This document shows positions 1 through 8,432 of a stretch of 64,000 bases of DNA, in pieces. How positions within the stretch are numbered: position 1 is the first letter of the stretch; each line of letters starts with the position of its first letter. The notes below the pieces were generated by a model that saw only the letters and a program-made list of their open reading frames with translations, was not told where the DNA came from and did no database searches. The DNA comes from Spirosoma pollinicola (GTDB lineage Bacteria > Bacteroidota > Bacteroidia > Cytophagales > Spirosomataceae), in NCBI RefSeq assembly GCF_002831565.1, contig NZ_CP025096.1, forward strand, positions 5,881,014 through 5,945,013. The letters run 5' to 3'. The translations under genes and the position numbers were made by a program.

Positions 1-241
1 TAAGGCTGTCCATCTGGGCCAGAAGCGGCTTTAGGTTCGCCTTATCCATATCCCACTGGTGGTTATGCACGTCAATAAATGGGTATTTTGAGTGCGTCAG
101 CTTATGTTCCGGTACTTTCAGCGTCGAAACGGGGTCATATTCTTCGAAGCCAAGAGGCATATCGGGCTGACTCGGTTTCGACTGGCCACAGGCAACTAAG
201 CCAGCCAGTAGGAGGGCAGGAAGGTAAATGAGTGTCTTCAT
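1..241 (-). CDS. Amidohydrolase-family lipoprotein, N-terminal part
   Basis: This reading frame starts at 241 and runs off the left edge of the window, giving 80 residues. Residues 1-19 form a lipoprotein signal peptide ending in a lipobox with Cys19 (Leu-Val-Ala-Cys). After a short linker comes a YPFIDVHNHQ segment at about residues 55-64. An Asp-x-His-x-His arrangement of this kind is the first metal-binding motif of the amidohydrolase superfamily (Amidohydro_2 type). The protein is probably a membrane-anchored hydrolase. The substrate and the rest of the active site lie outside the window. It is read in the same direction as ispF, 20 bases downstream of it. Confidence 0.7.
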   Translation of the reverse strand, partial: MKTLIYLPALLLAGLVACGQSKPSQPDMPLGFEEYDPVSTLKVPEHKLTHSKYPFIDVHNHQWDMDKANLKPLLAQMDSL

Positions 242-261
242 AGACAGGTTGTATTGATAAA

Positions 262-741
262 CTAATCTTTAAAGATAAGCGCCACACAATGAGCCGCAAT
301 ACCTTCACCACGGCCTACAAATCCAATATGTTCGGATGTAGTGGCTTTGATCGAAATATCGTCTTCGGGAATGGCCATTACTTCGGCCAGACAAGTTTTC
401 ATGGCGGGAATATGTGGGTTGAGTTTCGGCTCCTGCAAGACCACGGTCACGTCGACATTCGAGATTTCGTACCCGGCTTCCCGCACCATACGCAGCACTT
501 CGGCCAGCAGTAATTTACTGTCGATACCCTTCCAGCGCGGATCTTTATCCGAAAAATGGTAACCAATGTTTCGCATGTTGGCGGCTCCCAGCAGGGCATC
601 GCAAAGCACATGGCACACCACATCGGCATCGGAATGGCCAACTGGCCCGAATGTACTAGGAATCTGAATGCCGCCTAACCAGAATGCCCGCCCTTCTTCC
701 AGGCGATGAACATCATAGCCTTGTCCTACTCGTATTTTCAT
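262..741 (-). CDS. ispF: 2-C-methyl-D-erythritol 2,4-cyclodiphosphate synthase
   Basis: IspF makes the cyclic diphosphate in the cytoplasmic MEP pathway of isoprenoid synthesis. At 159 residues it has the normal family length. The divalent-metal ligands are visible as Asp10 and His12 (GYDVH) and His44 (VVCHVLCDALLGAA). The GHSDAD motif is at 35-40, and the conserved GFVGRGEGIA motif is near the C terminus. The start codon overlaps the stop of the upstream HEPN remnant (TCATGA), which suggests it is translated as part of a minus-strand operon with the upstream nucleotidyltransferase and M16 peptidase. Isoprenoids also feed the menaquinone made by MenA in this window. Confidence 0.96.
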   Translation of the reverse strand: MKIRVGQGYDVHRLEEGRAFWLGGIQIPSTFGPVGHSDADVVCHVLCDALLGAANMRNIGYHFSDKDPRWKGIDSKLLLAEVLRMVREAGYEISNVDVTVVLQEPKLNPHIPAMKTCLAEVMAIPEDDISIKATTSEHIGFVGRGEGIAAHCVALIFKD

Positions 742-878
742 GAGGTGAATCCGTTTTCACGGAGGTAAGCGTCAACTTGAAGAAGAAATTCTGAAGCTAT
801 GTCAACGGCATCAATAGCATCCAGTTCCGACACATCTTCATCAATCTCATAGTCGCTGTTTTGACATTTTCGTTCATA
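738..878 (-). pseudogene. Remnant of a HEPN-domain protein (C-terminal tail)
   Basis: The frame opens directly after a stop codon and has no ATG, but encodes about 46 residues that read like the end of an MNT-partner HEPN protein. There is an Asp-Tyr stretch, then an acidic run with Ser-Glu-Leu-Asp-Ala, then an amphipathic helix (DIASEFLLQVDAYL). It follows the MNT gene with a short overlap, which is where a HEPN partner normally begins. The HEPN N-terminal helices and the catalytic R-x4-6-H region are absent. It is most simply a deletion remnant. A frameshifted or unrelated short frame is possible. Confidence 0.5.
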
Positions 879-1227
879 CTACTTTCCCTTCACGGCGAAC
901 GTCTTGGTAGAGAAATAAATCTGATTGCAGGTATTTTTTCAATGAAGTCGGCTTGACGGAAATCAATGTAGTATGCTTTTCTGATAGGTCATATACAGCA
1001 TCAATCATATACCTGATCTCATTCGCTGACTTTACTTCCGTGTCGTTCAATATGACCATGTAGTCAATATCTGATTCTGCACGAAAATCACCACGGGCGT
1101 ATGAGCCATACAGGACAACCTGCGCCAGCCGTTCGCCGTATAGCTCCGTGAGGGCCTGTTTCACCTCCTGCGATAAAGCTTGAAGCTGATCGGGCGAGAG
1201 GGCTTTGGGTTGATAGGTTGTTTCCAT
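874..1227 (-). CDS. MNT-type minimal nucleotidyltransferase (antitoxin-like)
   Basis: This 117-residue protein carries the polymerase-beta-fold signature GSYARG at 41-46 followed by Ser-Asp-Ile-Asp at 52-55, with Asp53 and Asp55 as likely metal ligands. The C-terminal VRREGKVV matches the end of the MNT/MntA family. In MNT-HEPN modules this enzyme AMPylates and silences a HEPN RNase toxin (known for the family). Here only a HEPN tail remnant follows, so the protein appears to have lost its partner. It lies 22 bases downstream of the M16 peptidase gene on the same strand. Confidence 0.85.
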   Translation of the reverse strand: METTYQPKALSPDQLQALSQEVKQALTELYGERLAQVVLYGSYARGDFRAESDIDYMVILNDTEVKSANEIRYMIDAVYDLSEKHTTLISVKPTSLKKYLQSDLFLYQDVRREGKVV

Positions 1228-1249
1228 AATACAGGCTGGTTTAACGCCA

Positions 1250-2491
1250 TCAGGCCTCGGTCTTACGGTAATATAGGGTCGAGCAATTGTCTTTTCGTAA
1301 CACTTGCCGGGCCATTGTCTGTATCGAATCGGGCGTGACGGCCTGGATTAACCCCGCTTCCTGATTGACGAAATCGGGGTTACCCGCATTGGCCGCGTAG
1401 GCAAGGTTCATCGCCCGGTTCAATAATTCTACTTCCGAGAAGGCGAGTGTGGCTTCTGCCTGGTTTTTTACTTTCGCCAGCTCTTCCTCCGGTACGGCCT
1501 GATCAATAAACTCCTGCACAACCGATTCCACGGCGGCATCGGCTTCTTCCAGCGAAACGCCTTCGTTCAAATTACCCTGAATAACCAGCAGACCGGGGTC
1601 TATAGAGGCAGTAATATAGCCATGTACACTGCTGAACAGCGGGTTTGTGCGTAATAATTGCTGATACAGTCGAGACGATTTGCTCCGGCCAAGAATATCG
1701 CCCAGCAGATCGGCGGTGTAAAAATTGGCGTCAAAACGGCCCGGCATATGATACGCTTTGTACAATCCATTTAGCGGTACTTTGGCCGATGTTTCCAACT
1801 TCCGGGCTTCGGTCTGCTTCGGCTCGGTTGGTAGTTGACGAACATAGGGAATCCCCGCCTGAATAGGCGCAAACCATTTGGCGCATAATTGCTTAACCTG
1901 CTCGACGGTCACGTTGCCCGCCACCACCAGAATCGCATTGTTAGGTAGATAATATTTGAAGAAAAACGATTTCACATCGTCCAGCGTGGCGTTTTCGATA
2001 TGACTGATATCCTTGCCAATCGTTGCCCAGCGATACGGGTGCTGCTGGTAGGCCAGCGGACGAAGTTTTAACCAGACATCGCCATACGGCTGATTCAGAT
2101 AGCGCTGCTTAAATTCTTCAATGACGACTTTCTGCTGCACGTCCAGCACCTGCGGGTCGAACGAAAGGCTCAACATTCGGTCCGATTCGAGCCAGAAAGC
2201 CGTTTCCAGGTTAGCCGCCGGGAGGGTAATGTAATAATTTGTAATGTCGGGGCTGGTGAAGGCATTATTTTCGCCCCCAACTTTCTGCAACGGTTCGTCG
2301 TAGCTTGCGATGTTTTGCGACCCACCAAACATTAAGTGTTCAAATAAGTGGGCAAAGCCTGTTTTTGTGGGATCTTCGTCGCGCGAACCGACATTGTAAA
2401 GAATATTTACGGCGGCCATTGGCGTCGATTCGTCTTCGTGGACGAATACCTGTAGACCGTTATCTAAGACAAACTGTTCGTAATGAATCAT
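1250..2491 (-). CDS. M16 family zinc metallopeptidase
   Basis: This 413-residue protein has the inverted zinc motif HLFEH at 48-52 (HxxEH), with a downstream conserved VVIEEF segment expected to supply the third ligand. The length equals one M16 peptidase unit (active domain plus inactive-like C-terminal domain), as in processing-peptidase or PqqL-like single-chain members. No signal peptide is evident, so it is probably cytoplasmic or periplasmic by another route. It is the first gene of the minus-strand run leading to ispF and is divergent from the TPR gene at 2582. Confidence 0.9.
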   Translation of the reverse strand: MIHYEQFVLDNGLQVFVHEDESTPMAAVNILYNVGSRDEDPTKTGFAHLFEHLMFGGSQNIASYDEPLQKVGGENNAFTSPDITNYYITLPAANLETAFWLESDRMLSLSFDPQVLDVQQKVVIEEFKQRYLNQPYGDVWLKLRPLAYQQHPYRWATIGKDISHIENATLDDVKSFFFKYYLPNNAILVVAGNVTVEQVKQLCAKWFAPIQAGIPYVRQLPTEPKQTEARKLETSAKVPLNGLYKAYHMPGRFDANFYTADLLGDILGRSKSSRLYQQLLRTNPLFSSVHGYITASIDPGLLVIQGNLNEGVSLEEADAAVESVVQEFIDQAVPEEELAKVKNQAEATLAFSEVELLNRAMNLAYAANAGNPDFVNQEAGLIQAVTPDSIQTMARQVLRKDNCSTLYYRKTEA

Positions 2492-2581
2492 GAATTATAT
2501 GTTGCGTAGAGCTCTCGTTCGATAATACGCCCTGAACAAAAGTACAGTTCCGGCTGTATAGAATCAAACGACAACATTTTA

Positions 2582-3706
2582 GTGCCAAATACATTGCTAG
2601 TAAAAAAGTGGTTTCTTTTCGTCTGCCTGCTAGGTTTGTCCTTCTCGGGGCGGGCGCAGGTATTGACCGATCCAGTAGCGCAACAGACGATTCTGAAAAC
2701 GCTCGACGATATTTATAATCTTGAGTTTGCCAACGCTGAGGTGCAGATTCGTCAACTCCAGACCCAGTTTCCGCAGCATCCCATTGGCCCAATTTTACGG
2801 GCTACTGAGCTGGAACTTCAATACCTGCCTTTGCACGAAAATAAAGCCGCCACGGCACAGTTTATTCAGAGTGTTGAGCAGGGCCTTTCGCTGGCAAAAA
2901 AGATGCTCGATAAGGATGCCGATGACCCGGAAGCCGTATTTTTTGCCTTAACAGCGCATAGTTATCTGGCCTCTCTTTACAATAATAAAAGTGAGTCGCT
3001 GAAAGCTGTAGGAGAGTCGAAAAAAGCGTATAATTATCTCCGGGAGGGGATGGTTCTGATAGGCAAAAACCCTGATTTTTATTTCACGACCGGCTTATAC
3101 AATTACTACATTGAGCGCTACCCAATGGATCACTCGATTGTGAAGCCTTTCATGCTTTTTTTTGAAGATGGCGACATGGCGCTGGGTTTGAAGCAAATGG
3201 ACATAGCGGCAAAAAAAGGAATTTTTATGCGTCCGGCTGCCAACTATTACCTGGCGCATATCTTACTTAAGCACGAAATGAGTCCCGGCCGGGCCGTTGT
3301 TTATGCAAAATACCTGGCTGATAAATACCCCCGAAATCCGCTATTCGGTATGATCAACGCCGAAGCACTTCTGCTGGCGGGTCGCTATGCCGAAGCCCGG
3401 CCATACGTGCAACGCCTAAAACAAATGCCTAATAAACTGGTGCCAATGGCGGTCAATACATTTACGGGAATGCTGGCTGAATATGCCGACAAAGATGATA
3501 AAGAAGCCGCCGAAGCCTACGAACTAGCCCTGCGGCAACCCTTCAACGACCCCTATACAAAAGAATATCACGCCTTTGCCTATGCGGGGCTAGCGCGTAT
3601 TGCTGCCCGCGCCAACGACCGCAACCGGGCTCGTATGAACTACAAAAAGGCCCTGGCCGTAGGTCAGTATAAAGCATTGATTCGCGAAGCGAAAGCGTAT
3701 AAATAG
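2582..3706 (+). CDS. Exported tetratricopeptide-repeat protein
   Basis: This 374-residue protein has a signal peptide (hydrophobic core FLFVCLLGLSF, then SGRAQ) and a body of helical TPR-like repeats. Examples are the pairs around NPDFYFTTGLYNYYIERYP and NPLFGMINAEALLLAGRYAEA. The longest frame begins with GTG at 2582. A TTG at 2594 would give a more ordinary signal peptide, so the exact start is uncertain. TPR proteins scaffold protein complexes, but the partner is not evident here. The gene is divergent from the M16 peptidase and convergent with dnaX, with a large inverted repeat between them. Confidence 0.75.
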   Translation: MPNTLLVKKWFLFVCLLGLSFSGRAQVLTDPVAQQTILKTLDDIYNLEFANAEVQIRQLQTQFPQHPIGPILRATELELQYLPLHENKAATAQFIQSVEQGLSLAKKMLDKDADDPEAVFFALTAHSYLASLYNNKSESLKAVGESKKAYNYLREGMVLIGKNPDFYFTTGLYNYYIERYPMDHSIVKPFMLFFEDGDMALGLKQMDIAAKKGIFMRPAANYYLAHILLKHEMSPGRAVVYAKYLADKYPRNPLFGMINAEALLLAGRYAEARPYVQRLKQMPNKLVPMAVNTFTGMLAEYADKDDKEAAEAYELALRQPFNDPYTKEYHAFAYAGLARIAARANDRNRARMNYKKALAVGQYKALIREAKAYK

Positions 3707-3711
3707 ACCAA

Positions 3712-3803
3712 CCGGGATTTTATCAAGATTTAAAGAATTAGCCAAGATTACAGGCCTCCTGCGGTAATCTTGGCTAATTCTTTAAATCTTGATAAAATCC
3801 CGG
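3712..3803. repeat. Perfect 40-bp inverted repeat between convergent genes
   Basis: Left arm 3712-3751 and right arm 3764-3803 are perfect complements, separated by a 12-nt loop. The element fills the gap between the stops of the TPR gene and dnaX, so it can act as a bidirectional terminator. The arms are much longer than a normal intrinsic terminator and lack a clear T tract. Confidence 0.9.
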
Positions 3804-3807
3804 TCAT

Positions 3808-5784
3808 TTAATAGTCTACTTCCAGATTCAGCACTTTCCGTAACTCATGCAGGGCAGGGTTTTTCTCGGCGAGGTAATTGAATTTATCCAGAGAGCTATA
3901 AATCATCTTCTTCACTTCCTGCAAGGTGACCTGATGCTCTAACTGAATCTGACTATTCTGAAGTTCGGTGCGTAGATAGCCCAGTAAATCGGGTTTGACC
4001 TCGGTTAAGTAGCCGACTTGGAGCGTGTTGTCGAGCGTAATTTGAATGACTGTATCGTTAAGAATCAGATCACGGTTTAATACCAACTGCTCTGTTGCCG
4101 AGTCGTTTTGCTGTTGCCTGATTTTAGAAAATGCACGCCAAACATCCATCAACTCATCAAACGTAAACGCTTTGTCGGGACGCACTGGTCCGGTAGAAAT
4201 TACCTCGGTATCGGCATCCGTTGTTGATGCAACCGGGACTGCAGTCAACGAAACGGTTGAACGCAGGCGACTGCTGGCCGGGCGTGGTGGTGGCCCACTA
4301 TGTGGTCTGGTCGATGCCTCTGGTTTCGCAACTGTAGCTGGTTGAGATATAGCGGGGGCTACAGTCGCTACCGCAACACCAGGGTCTTTATCCGGCGTAA
4401 TAGCTACGCTGGTTGGGGCAACTGAATGACCATTTTGATAATCCGCTCCATTTGTGACTTTGCTGTTTGTCGCCGTACCATTGGTGGTGTGGTATCCATT
4501 GACAGGCTCGCTTGTGATGGGGTGGCTTTCGCTTAACTGGCTACCGTTAGTTGAGGGCTGCGAGGGGCCTGGCGCTGGTTTGCCGTTTTTTTTTTCGTCT
4601 ACCGATGGCTCGGCAGTAAAACGTTCGGGAGTAGGGGTGCCGTTTTGGTGTGCTGCCAACTCAGGTAATGTATCCCAGTTGAGGAGGTTACGCAGGTTGG
4701 CCAATTTCATCAGCCAGAGTTCAGTATGCAACCGTTGGTCTTTGGCTTGTTTATAATTCATGTCGCACTGACCGCCCAGGCTAAGCGCCGACAACAGAAA
4801 CGACATAGGGGCCCGCATGGCCTGATCGAGGTATTGCCGCCGGACATTCTCCGTCACTTGCAGCAACTGCACCGTAGCAGCATCCTTGCAAACCATCAAA
4901 TCGCGGAAGTGGCGGCAAAGACCAACCACAAACTGGTGGCCGTCGAAACCCTTGCGCAGAATTTCATCGACCGTCAGCAGGCTCTGCGGTAAATTGCCCG
5001 CCAGCAACAGGTCGGTTAGTTTGAAGTAGTAATCGTAGTCGAGAATGTGCAGGTTTTCCAGCACTTCTTTATACCGAATAATCCGGTCGGCTGCGAAGGT
5101 CACGTTCAGGTCGAACATTGACAGCGCATCACGAAGGCCGCCATCTGCTTTTTGGGCTATCAGATCAAGCGCTTCAGTTTCGGCAGTGATACCCTCTTTT
5201 TCGGCAATACCCGCCAAGTGACTGGCGATGTGTTGCGGCTGAATTCGGTTGAAATCGAAAATCTGGCAACGCGATAAAATCGTTGGCAGAATTTTGTGTT
5301 TTTCGGTCGTTGCCAGAATGAAAATGGCGTAGGCCGGAGGCTCTTCCAGCGTTTTTAGAAACGCGTTGAAAGCTTGTGTCGAGAGCATATGCACCTCGTC
5401 AATAATATAAATCTTGTATTTAGCTCCCGATTGTGGAGGGGTTCGTACCTGGTCAATTAAGCTACGGATGTCTTCAACCGAGTTATTTGAGGCTGCATCC
5501 AGTTCATGGATATTAAAAGAGGCATTTCGATTGAAACTAACGCACGACTCGCAGGCATCGCAGGCTTCCCCTTCGGCAGTTAAGTTTTGGCAATTGATCG
5601 TTTTCGCCAGAATCCGGGCGCAGGTCGTTTTGCCAACCCCACGCGGCCCGCAAAACAGAAAGGCCGACGCTAAATGATTGGTTTTAATCGCATTCTTAAG
5701 CGTAGTGGTGATGTGCTCTTGCCCAACAACCGTGTCGAACGTTGCCGGGCGGTACTTGCGGGCCGAGACCACGAAATTTTCCAT
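3808..5784 (-). CDS. dnaX: DNA polymerase III subunit gamma/tau
   Basis: DnaX is the clamp-loader ATPase of the replicative polymerase. The start chosen is the ATG at 5784 (MENFVVSARKYRP), which gives 658 residues. A longer frame exists but its extra 29 residues are not family-like. The Walker A motif GPRGVGKT lies at 46-53. The zinc site uses Cys64, Cys74, Cys77 and Cys80, and Walker B reads DEVH. Residues of about 370-520 form a low-complexity linker rich in Asn, Thr, Pro and Ser, followed by a tau-type C-terminal domain. The K+ channel gene ends 59 bases upstream on the same strand. Confidence 0.96.
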   Translation of the reverse strand: MENFVVSARKYRPATFDTVVGQEHITTTLKNAIKTNHLASAFLFCGPRGVGKTTCARILAKTINCQNLTAEGEACDACESCVSFNRNASFNIHELDAASNNSVEDIRSLIDQVRTPPQSGAKYKIYIIDEVHMLSTQAFNAFLKTLEEPPAYAIFILATTEKHKILPTILSRCQIFDFNRIQPQHIASHLAGIAEKEGITAETEALDLIAQKADGGLRDALSMFDLNVTFAADRIIRYKEVLENLHILDYDYYFKLTDLLLAGNLPQSLLTVDEILRKGFDGHQFVVGLCRHFRDLMVCKDAATVQLLQVTENVRRQYLDQAMRAPMSFLLSALSLGGQCDMNYKQAKDQRLHTELWLMKLANLRNLLNWDTLPELAAHQNGTPTPERFTAEPSVDEKKNGKPAPGPSQPSTNGSQLSESHPITSEPVNGYHTTNGTATNSKVTNGADYQNGHSVAPTSVAITPDKDPGVAVATVAPAISQPATVAKPEASTRPHSGPPPRPASSRLRSTVSLTAVPVASTTDADTEVISTGPVRPDKAFTFDELMDVWRAFSKIRQQQNDSATEQLVLNRDLILNDTVIQITLDNTLQVGYLTEVKPDLLGYLRTELQNSQIQLEHQVTLQEVKKMIYSSLDKFNYLAEKNPALHELRKVLNLEVDY

Positions 5785-5843
5785 AGTCAAAGATAACAGG
5801 GGGGCGGGTGAAAGGCAAATGTGGTTTTGGTGAAGTAAGTGAA

Positions 5844-6641
5844 TCAAATCTCCTTTCCACAATGCGGGCACACTCTCCGCTGGGGTGTTTTTCGGTCCCG
5901 AATGTGCTCATTGAATCCTGATACCAAAATACCTGTTGGCAGGGCAAACAGGCCAATACCTAAAATGGCCGTAATGCCGCCCAGTAACTTGCCAAGGGGC
6001 GTTATGGGGTGAATATCTCCGTAGCCCACCGTTGTCATAGCGGTAACGCCCCACCACATAGCGGCCGGAATGCTTGAAAATTTGTCGGGTTGGACAGGGT
6101 GCTCAACGTAATACATAACACTCGACACGATGATCAGCATAAAAACGACGAGCATGGTACTTAGAATCAACTCCTCTTTTTTGTCGTTCACTACCGTCTG
6201 GATCATGCGAAAAGCATGAGAATAGCGCGAGATGCGAAACAGCCTGAAAATTCGGAATAGCCGCAAAATCCGGACAATAGCCAGATCGGTGGCGAAGAGC
6301 GTAAAGTAAAACGGGAAAATGGCCAGAAAGTCAATCAGGGCACTTGTGGAGACTATATAGCGTAGCCGACCCCAAAACCAGTGGTGATATTTTTCATTCT
6401 CGACACAGGCCCAGATACGCAGAACGTATTCAATCGTGAAAAATACGACCGAAAATAATTCGAAATCGGTAAAAATCTGCGCAAATCGTCGATTGTACTC
6501 CGGTACTGTATGAAGTACAATCGCAATGGCATTCAGCGTAATAATGGTGATCAGCAATAGATTGAACACCAGGCTTACACCCCGTCGTTTTCCGGCTGAG
6601 GTTTCAAAAATACTGTACAGAGTTTTGCGAAGGTGTAGCAT
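5844..6641 (-). CDS. Six-helix voltage-gated-type potassium channel
   Basis: This 265-residue inner-membrane ion channel has S1-S4 sensor helices, a pore and S6. S4 carries six arginines at every third position (124, 127, 130, 133, 136, 139), the classic voltage-sensor spacing. The selectivity filter TTVGYGD is at 203-209, which predicts K+ selectivity. There is no large cytoplasmic ligand-binding domain. Instead the last residues hold CPHC (Cys258, Cys261), half of a zinc-ribbon-like knuckle. The stop lies 59 bases upstream of the dnaX start, so the two may be cotranscribed. Confidence 0.93.
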   Translation of the reverse strand: MLHLRKTLYSIFETSAGKRRGVSLVFNLLLITIITLNAIAIVLHTVPEYNRRFAQIFTDFELFSVVFFTIEYVLRIWACVENEKYHHWFWGRLRYIVSTSALIDFLAIFPFYFTLFATDLAIVRILRLFRIFRLFRISRYSHAFRMIQTVVNDKKEELILSTMLVVFMLIIVSSVMYYVEHPVQPDKFSSIPAAMWWGVTAMTTVGYGDIHPITPLGKLLGGITAILGIGLFALPTGILVSGFNEHIRDRKTPQRRVCPHCGKEI

Positions 6642-6728
6642 GATAAGAACGGTCGGTGGTTCTGCAAGCTACTAATCAAACGCTGAACTTTTATTCCGTT
6701 CACACAAAGACGTATGTCAACGAAAACT

Positions 6729-8063
6729 TCATATTGATTTGGTATCGCGAAGTGTATAATGCCTAACAGTGAAGAAAATCGTGACGGTAGCCACAGCCGC
6801 CAATCCACCCGCAAAAAGTCCAATCGTTGGTGCCGAAACATACGTTAGCGCATGACCGGCAATAAATGAACCGACAATGTCGGAGAGGTTCACAAATGCC
6901 ATGTAGGTAGTGAACTGCGAACCTTCCACACCTTTTCGGCAGATGGCCATCAGCACGGGCATGGCAGCCACGCTAATGCCAGGATCCATAAAGTATAACG
7001 CAACCAGACCTGTTTGGGCAACTTCGCGCTGAATCCAAGTGGCCGACATGATATTGAAACTGAGCAGATAAACGGCTACAATAGCCAGAACAATGACAAG
7101 CAGCCGACGGGGACTAATGCGGTCGGCTATATACCCGCCCATCAGGGCAACCCCTGTCGCGACGAGCATCCCATAGGTGCCCGTCAAAATCGAAACGGAT
7201 GTATCGGCCCAGCCTAGTTTCTGAATCAGGTGGTAATTATAAGCCCGCATAAATAAACTGATGCTTACATAGGCCGCCACTACAGAGCCAAATAGAAGTA
7301 CACTTCGCCTGGCGAACAACCCCTTGAAAAGCTCGCTGAACAACCAACGGAAACTATGATCGGGTGTCGTGCCTTGCCGGGCTATTTGTGTTGATGGGGA
7401 TTCAACTGATTGACGTTTGAACGAAGGCAGGAGCCGTTCGCCGGGGCGCTCCCGTATGAAAAATGTCAGTACTGTAAAGGCTAACAGGCAGAGAGATTGG
7501 AAGAGGGCTGCGTTGAAAAAGCCGTATGTATGCAGAAGTTGAGAAAACACGGCCGCCCCAACACCCGTACCAATCAGGAATCCTGCCCGCATAAACGCGT
7601 TTACCCGTCCACGCTCAGCTTCTGGTATCACCGAAATGGCCATAGCATCTACACTGGCATCCTGAACAGCGGCAAAAATACTATGTCCAAAAAAAAACCA
7701 CGCCAGTGTTGATACATTGGTTGTTGGGTTTCGGACGAATAAGAGCCCCAGCGATGCTAGAAAGGCCAGACACTGGGCGCTAATAACCCAGGGTTTTCGG
7801 CGACCCATCGATGAATTCTGGTAGCGGTCAATCAGTGGTCCCCATATAAATTGAAAGGCCCAGGGTAAGCCCACAACAGCCGCAAACGATCCAATGGTCG
7901 ACGGGCTGACCCCTTCGGCGGTAAGGTAGTTGGCGAGGGCTGTCAGGGAAAAACCTGCCGGAACCCCCTGCATTATATATAGATAGAAAAACACTACGTA
8001 CCGTAGCCAGCGGCTTCGGCTCAGCGTGAGCGGATAGTTGGAGGTAGGAAGGGCCGTTAACAC
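6729..8063 (-). CDS. MFS permease, AmpG/PAT-like
   Basis: This 444-residue polytopic membrane protein has about 12 hydrophobic segments. The N-terminal segment YIMQGVPAGFSLTALANYL and the loop motif GRRKPW after the second helix resemble the AmpG/PAT branch of the major facilitator superfamily, which includes muropeptide and acetyl-CoA transporters. The substrate cannot be read from the sequence. A muropeptide role would fit the lytic transglycosylases elsewhere in the window, but they are not neighbours. The K+ channel gene follows 87 bases downstream on the same strand. Confidence 0.75.
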   Translation of the reverse strand: MLTALPTSNYPLTLSRSRWLRYVVFFYLYIMQGVPAGFSLTALANYLTAEGVSPSTIGSFAAVVGLPWAFQFIWGPLIDRYQNSSMGRRKPWVISAQCLAFLASLGLLFVRNPTTNVSTLAWFFFGHSIFAAVQDASVDAMAISVIPEAERGRVNAFMRAGFLIGTGVGAAVFSQLLHTYGFFNAALFQSLCLLAFTVLTFFIRERPGERLLPSFKRQSVESPSTQIARQGTTPDHSFRWLFSELFKGLFARRSVLLFGSVVAAYVSISLFMRAYNYHLIQKLGWADTSVSILTGTYGMLVATGVALMGGYIADRISPRRLLVIVLAIVAVYLLSFNIMSATWIQREVAQTGLVALYFMDPGISVAAMPVLMAICRKGVEGSQFTTYMAFVNLSDIVGSFIAGHALTYVSAPTIGLFAGGLAAVATVTIFFTVRHYTLRDTKSI

Positions 8064-8432
8064 AAATCAGGCTTAGCTTATAGACCAACAGGGTTAGCTG
8101 TCGGCAACCAGACATGTAGGACATAACGATTAATAAATATGTTTTGATAGATCACGAACTATCCTGTAAAAAAACCGTTTATTTATTGCAAGACCCGGAT
8201 AATCTCTCTAACATTGTCCGCGGTTTCATCGCAAGACCAATGGCAAAGCTCGTATATCTACCGACTTTCTTCCATACTACGCCATTTCGGTTTAGGTCCG
8301 AAAGGACTATATCATTTTGTTTGCCTATGTGGTAAACTATTCTCGCCTGTTTCCTCGTTTTATTCATCTAACAAATCAGCTCGGATTACGCTGTCTCCGT
8401 TTTGCGGCTTTACCACCGCCCAATAAACGACA
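8064..8432. other. Divergent intergenic region, no gene seen
   Basis: This 369-bp gap separates the starts of the MFS permease (minus) and the GNAT gene (plus). Short open frames here have no family features or convincing starts. It should hold promoters for both genes, but no confident -33/-7 pair was identified. Confidence 0.5.

Noticed and set aside
5785..5871. Longer N terminus for dnaX
   Set aside because: The first 29 residues are not family-like, and the frame would then overlap the end of the K+ channel gene.
8144..8335. 63-codon plus-strand frame before the GNAT gene
   Set aside because: No protein-like features, and it competes with an equally open frame on the other strand.
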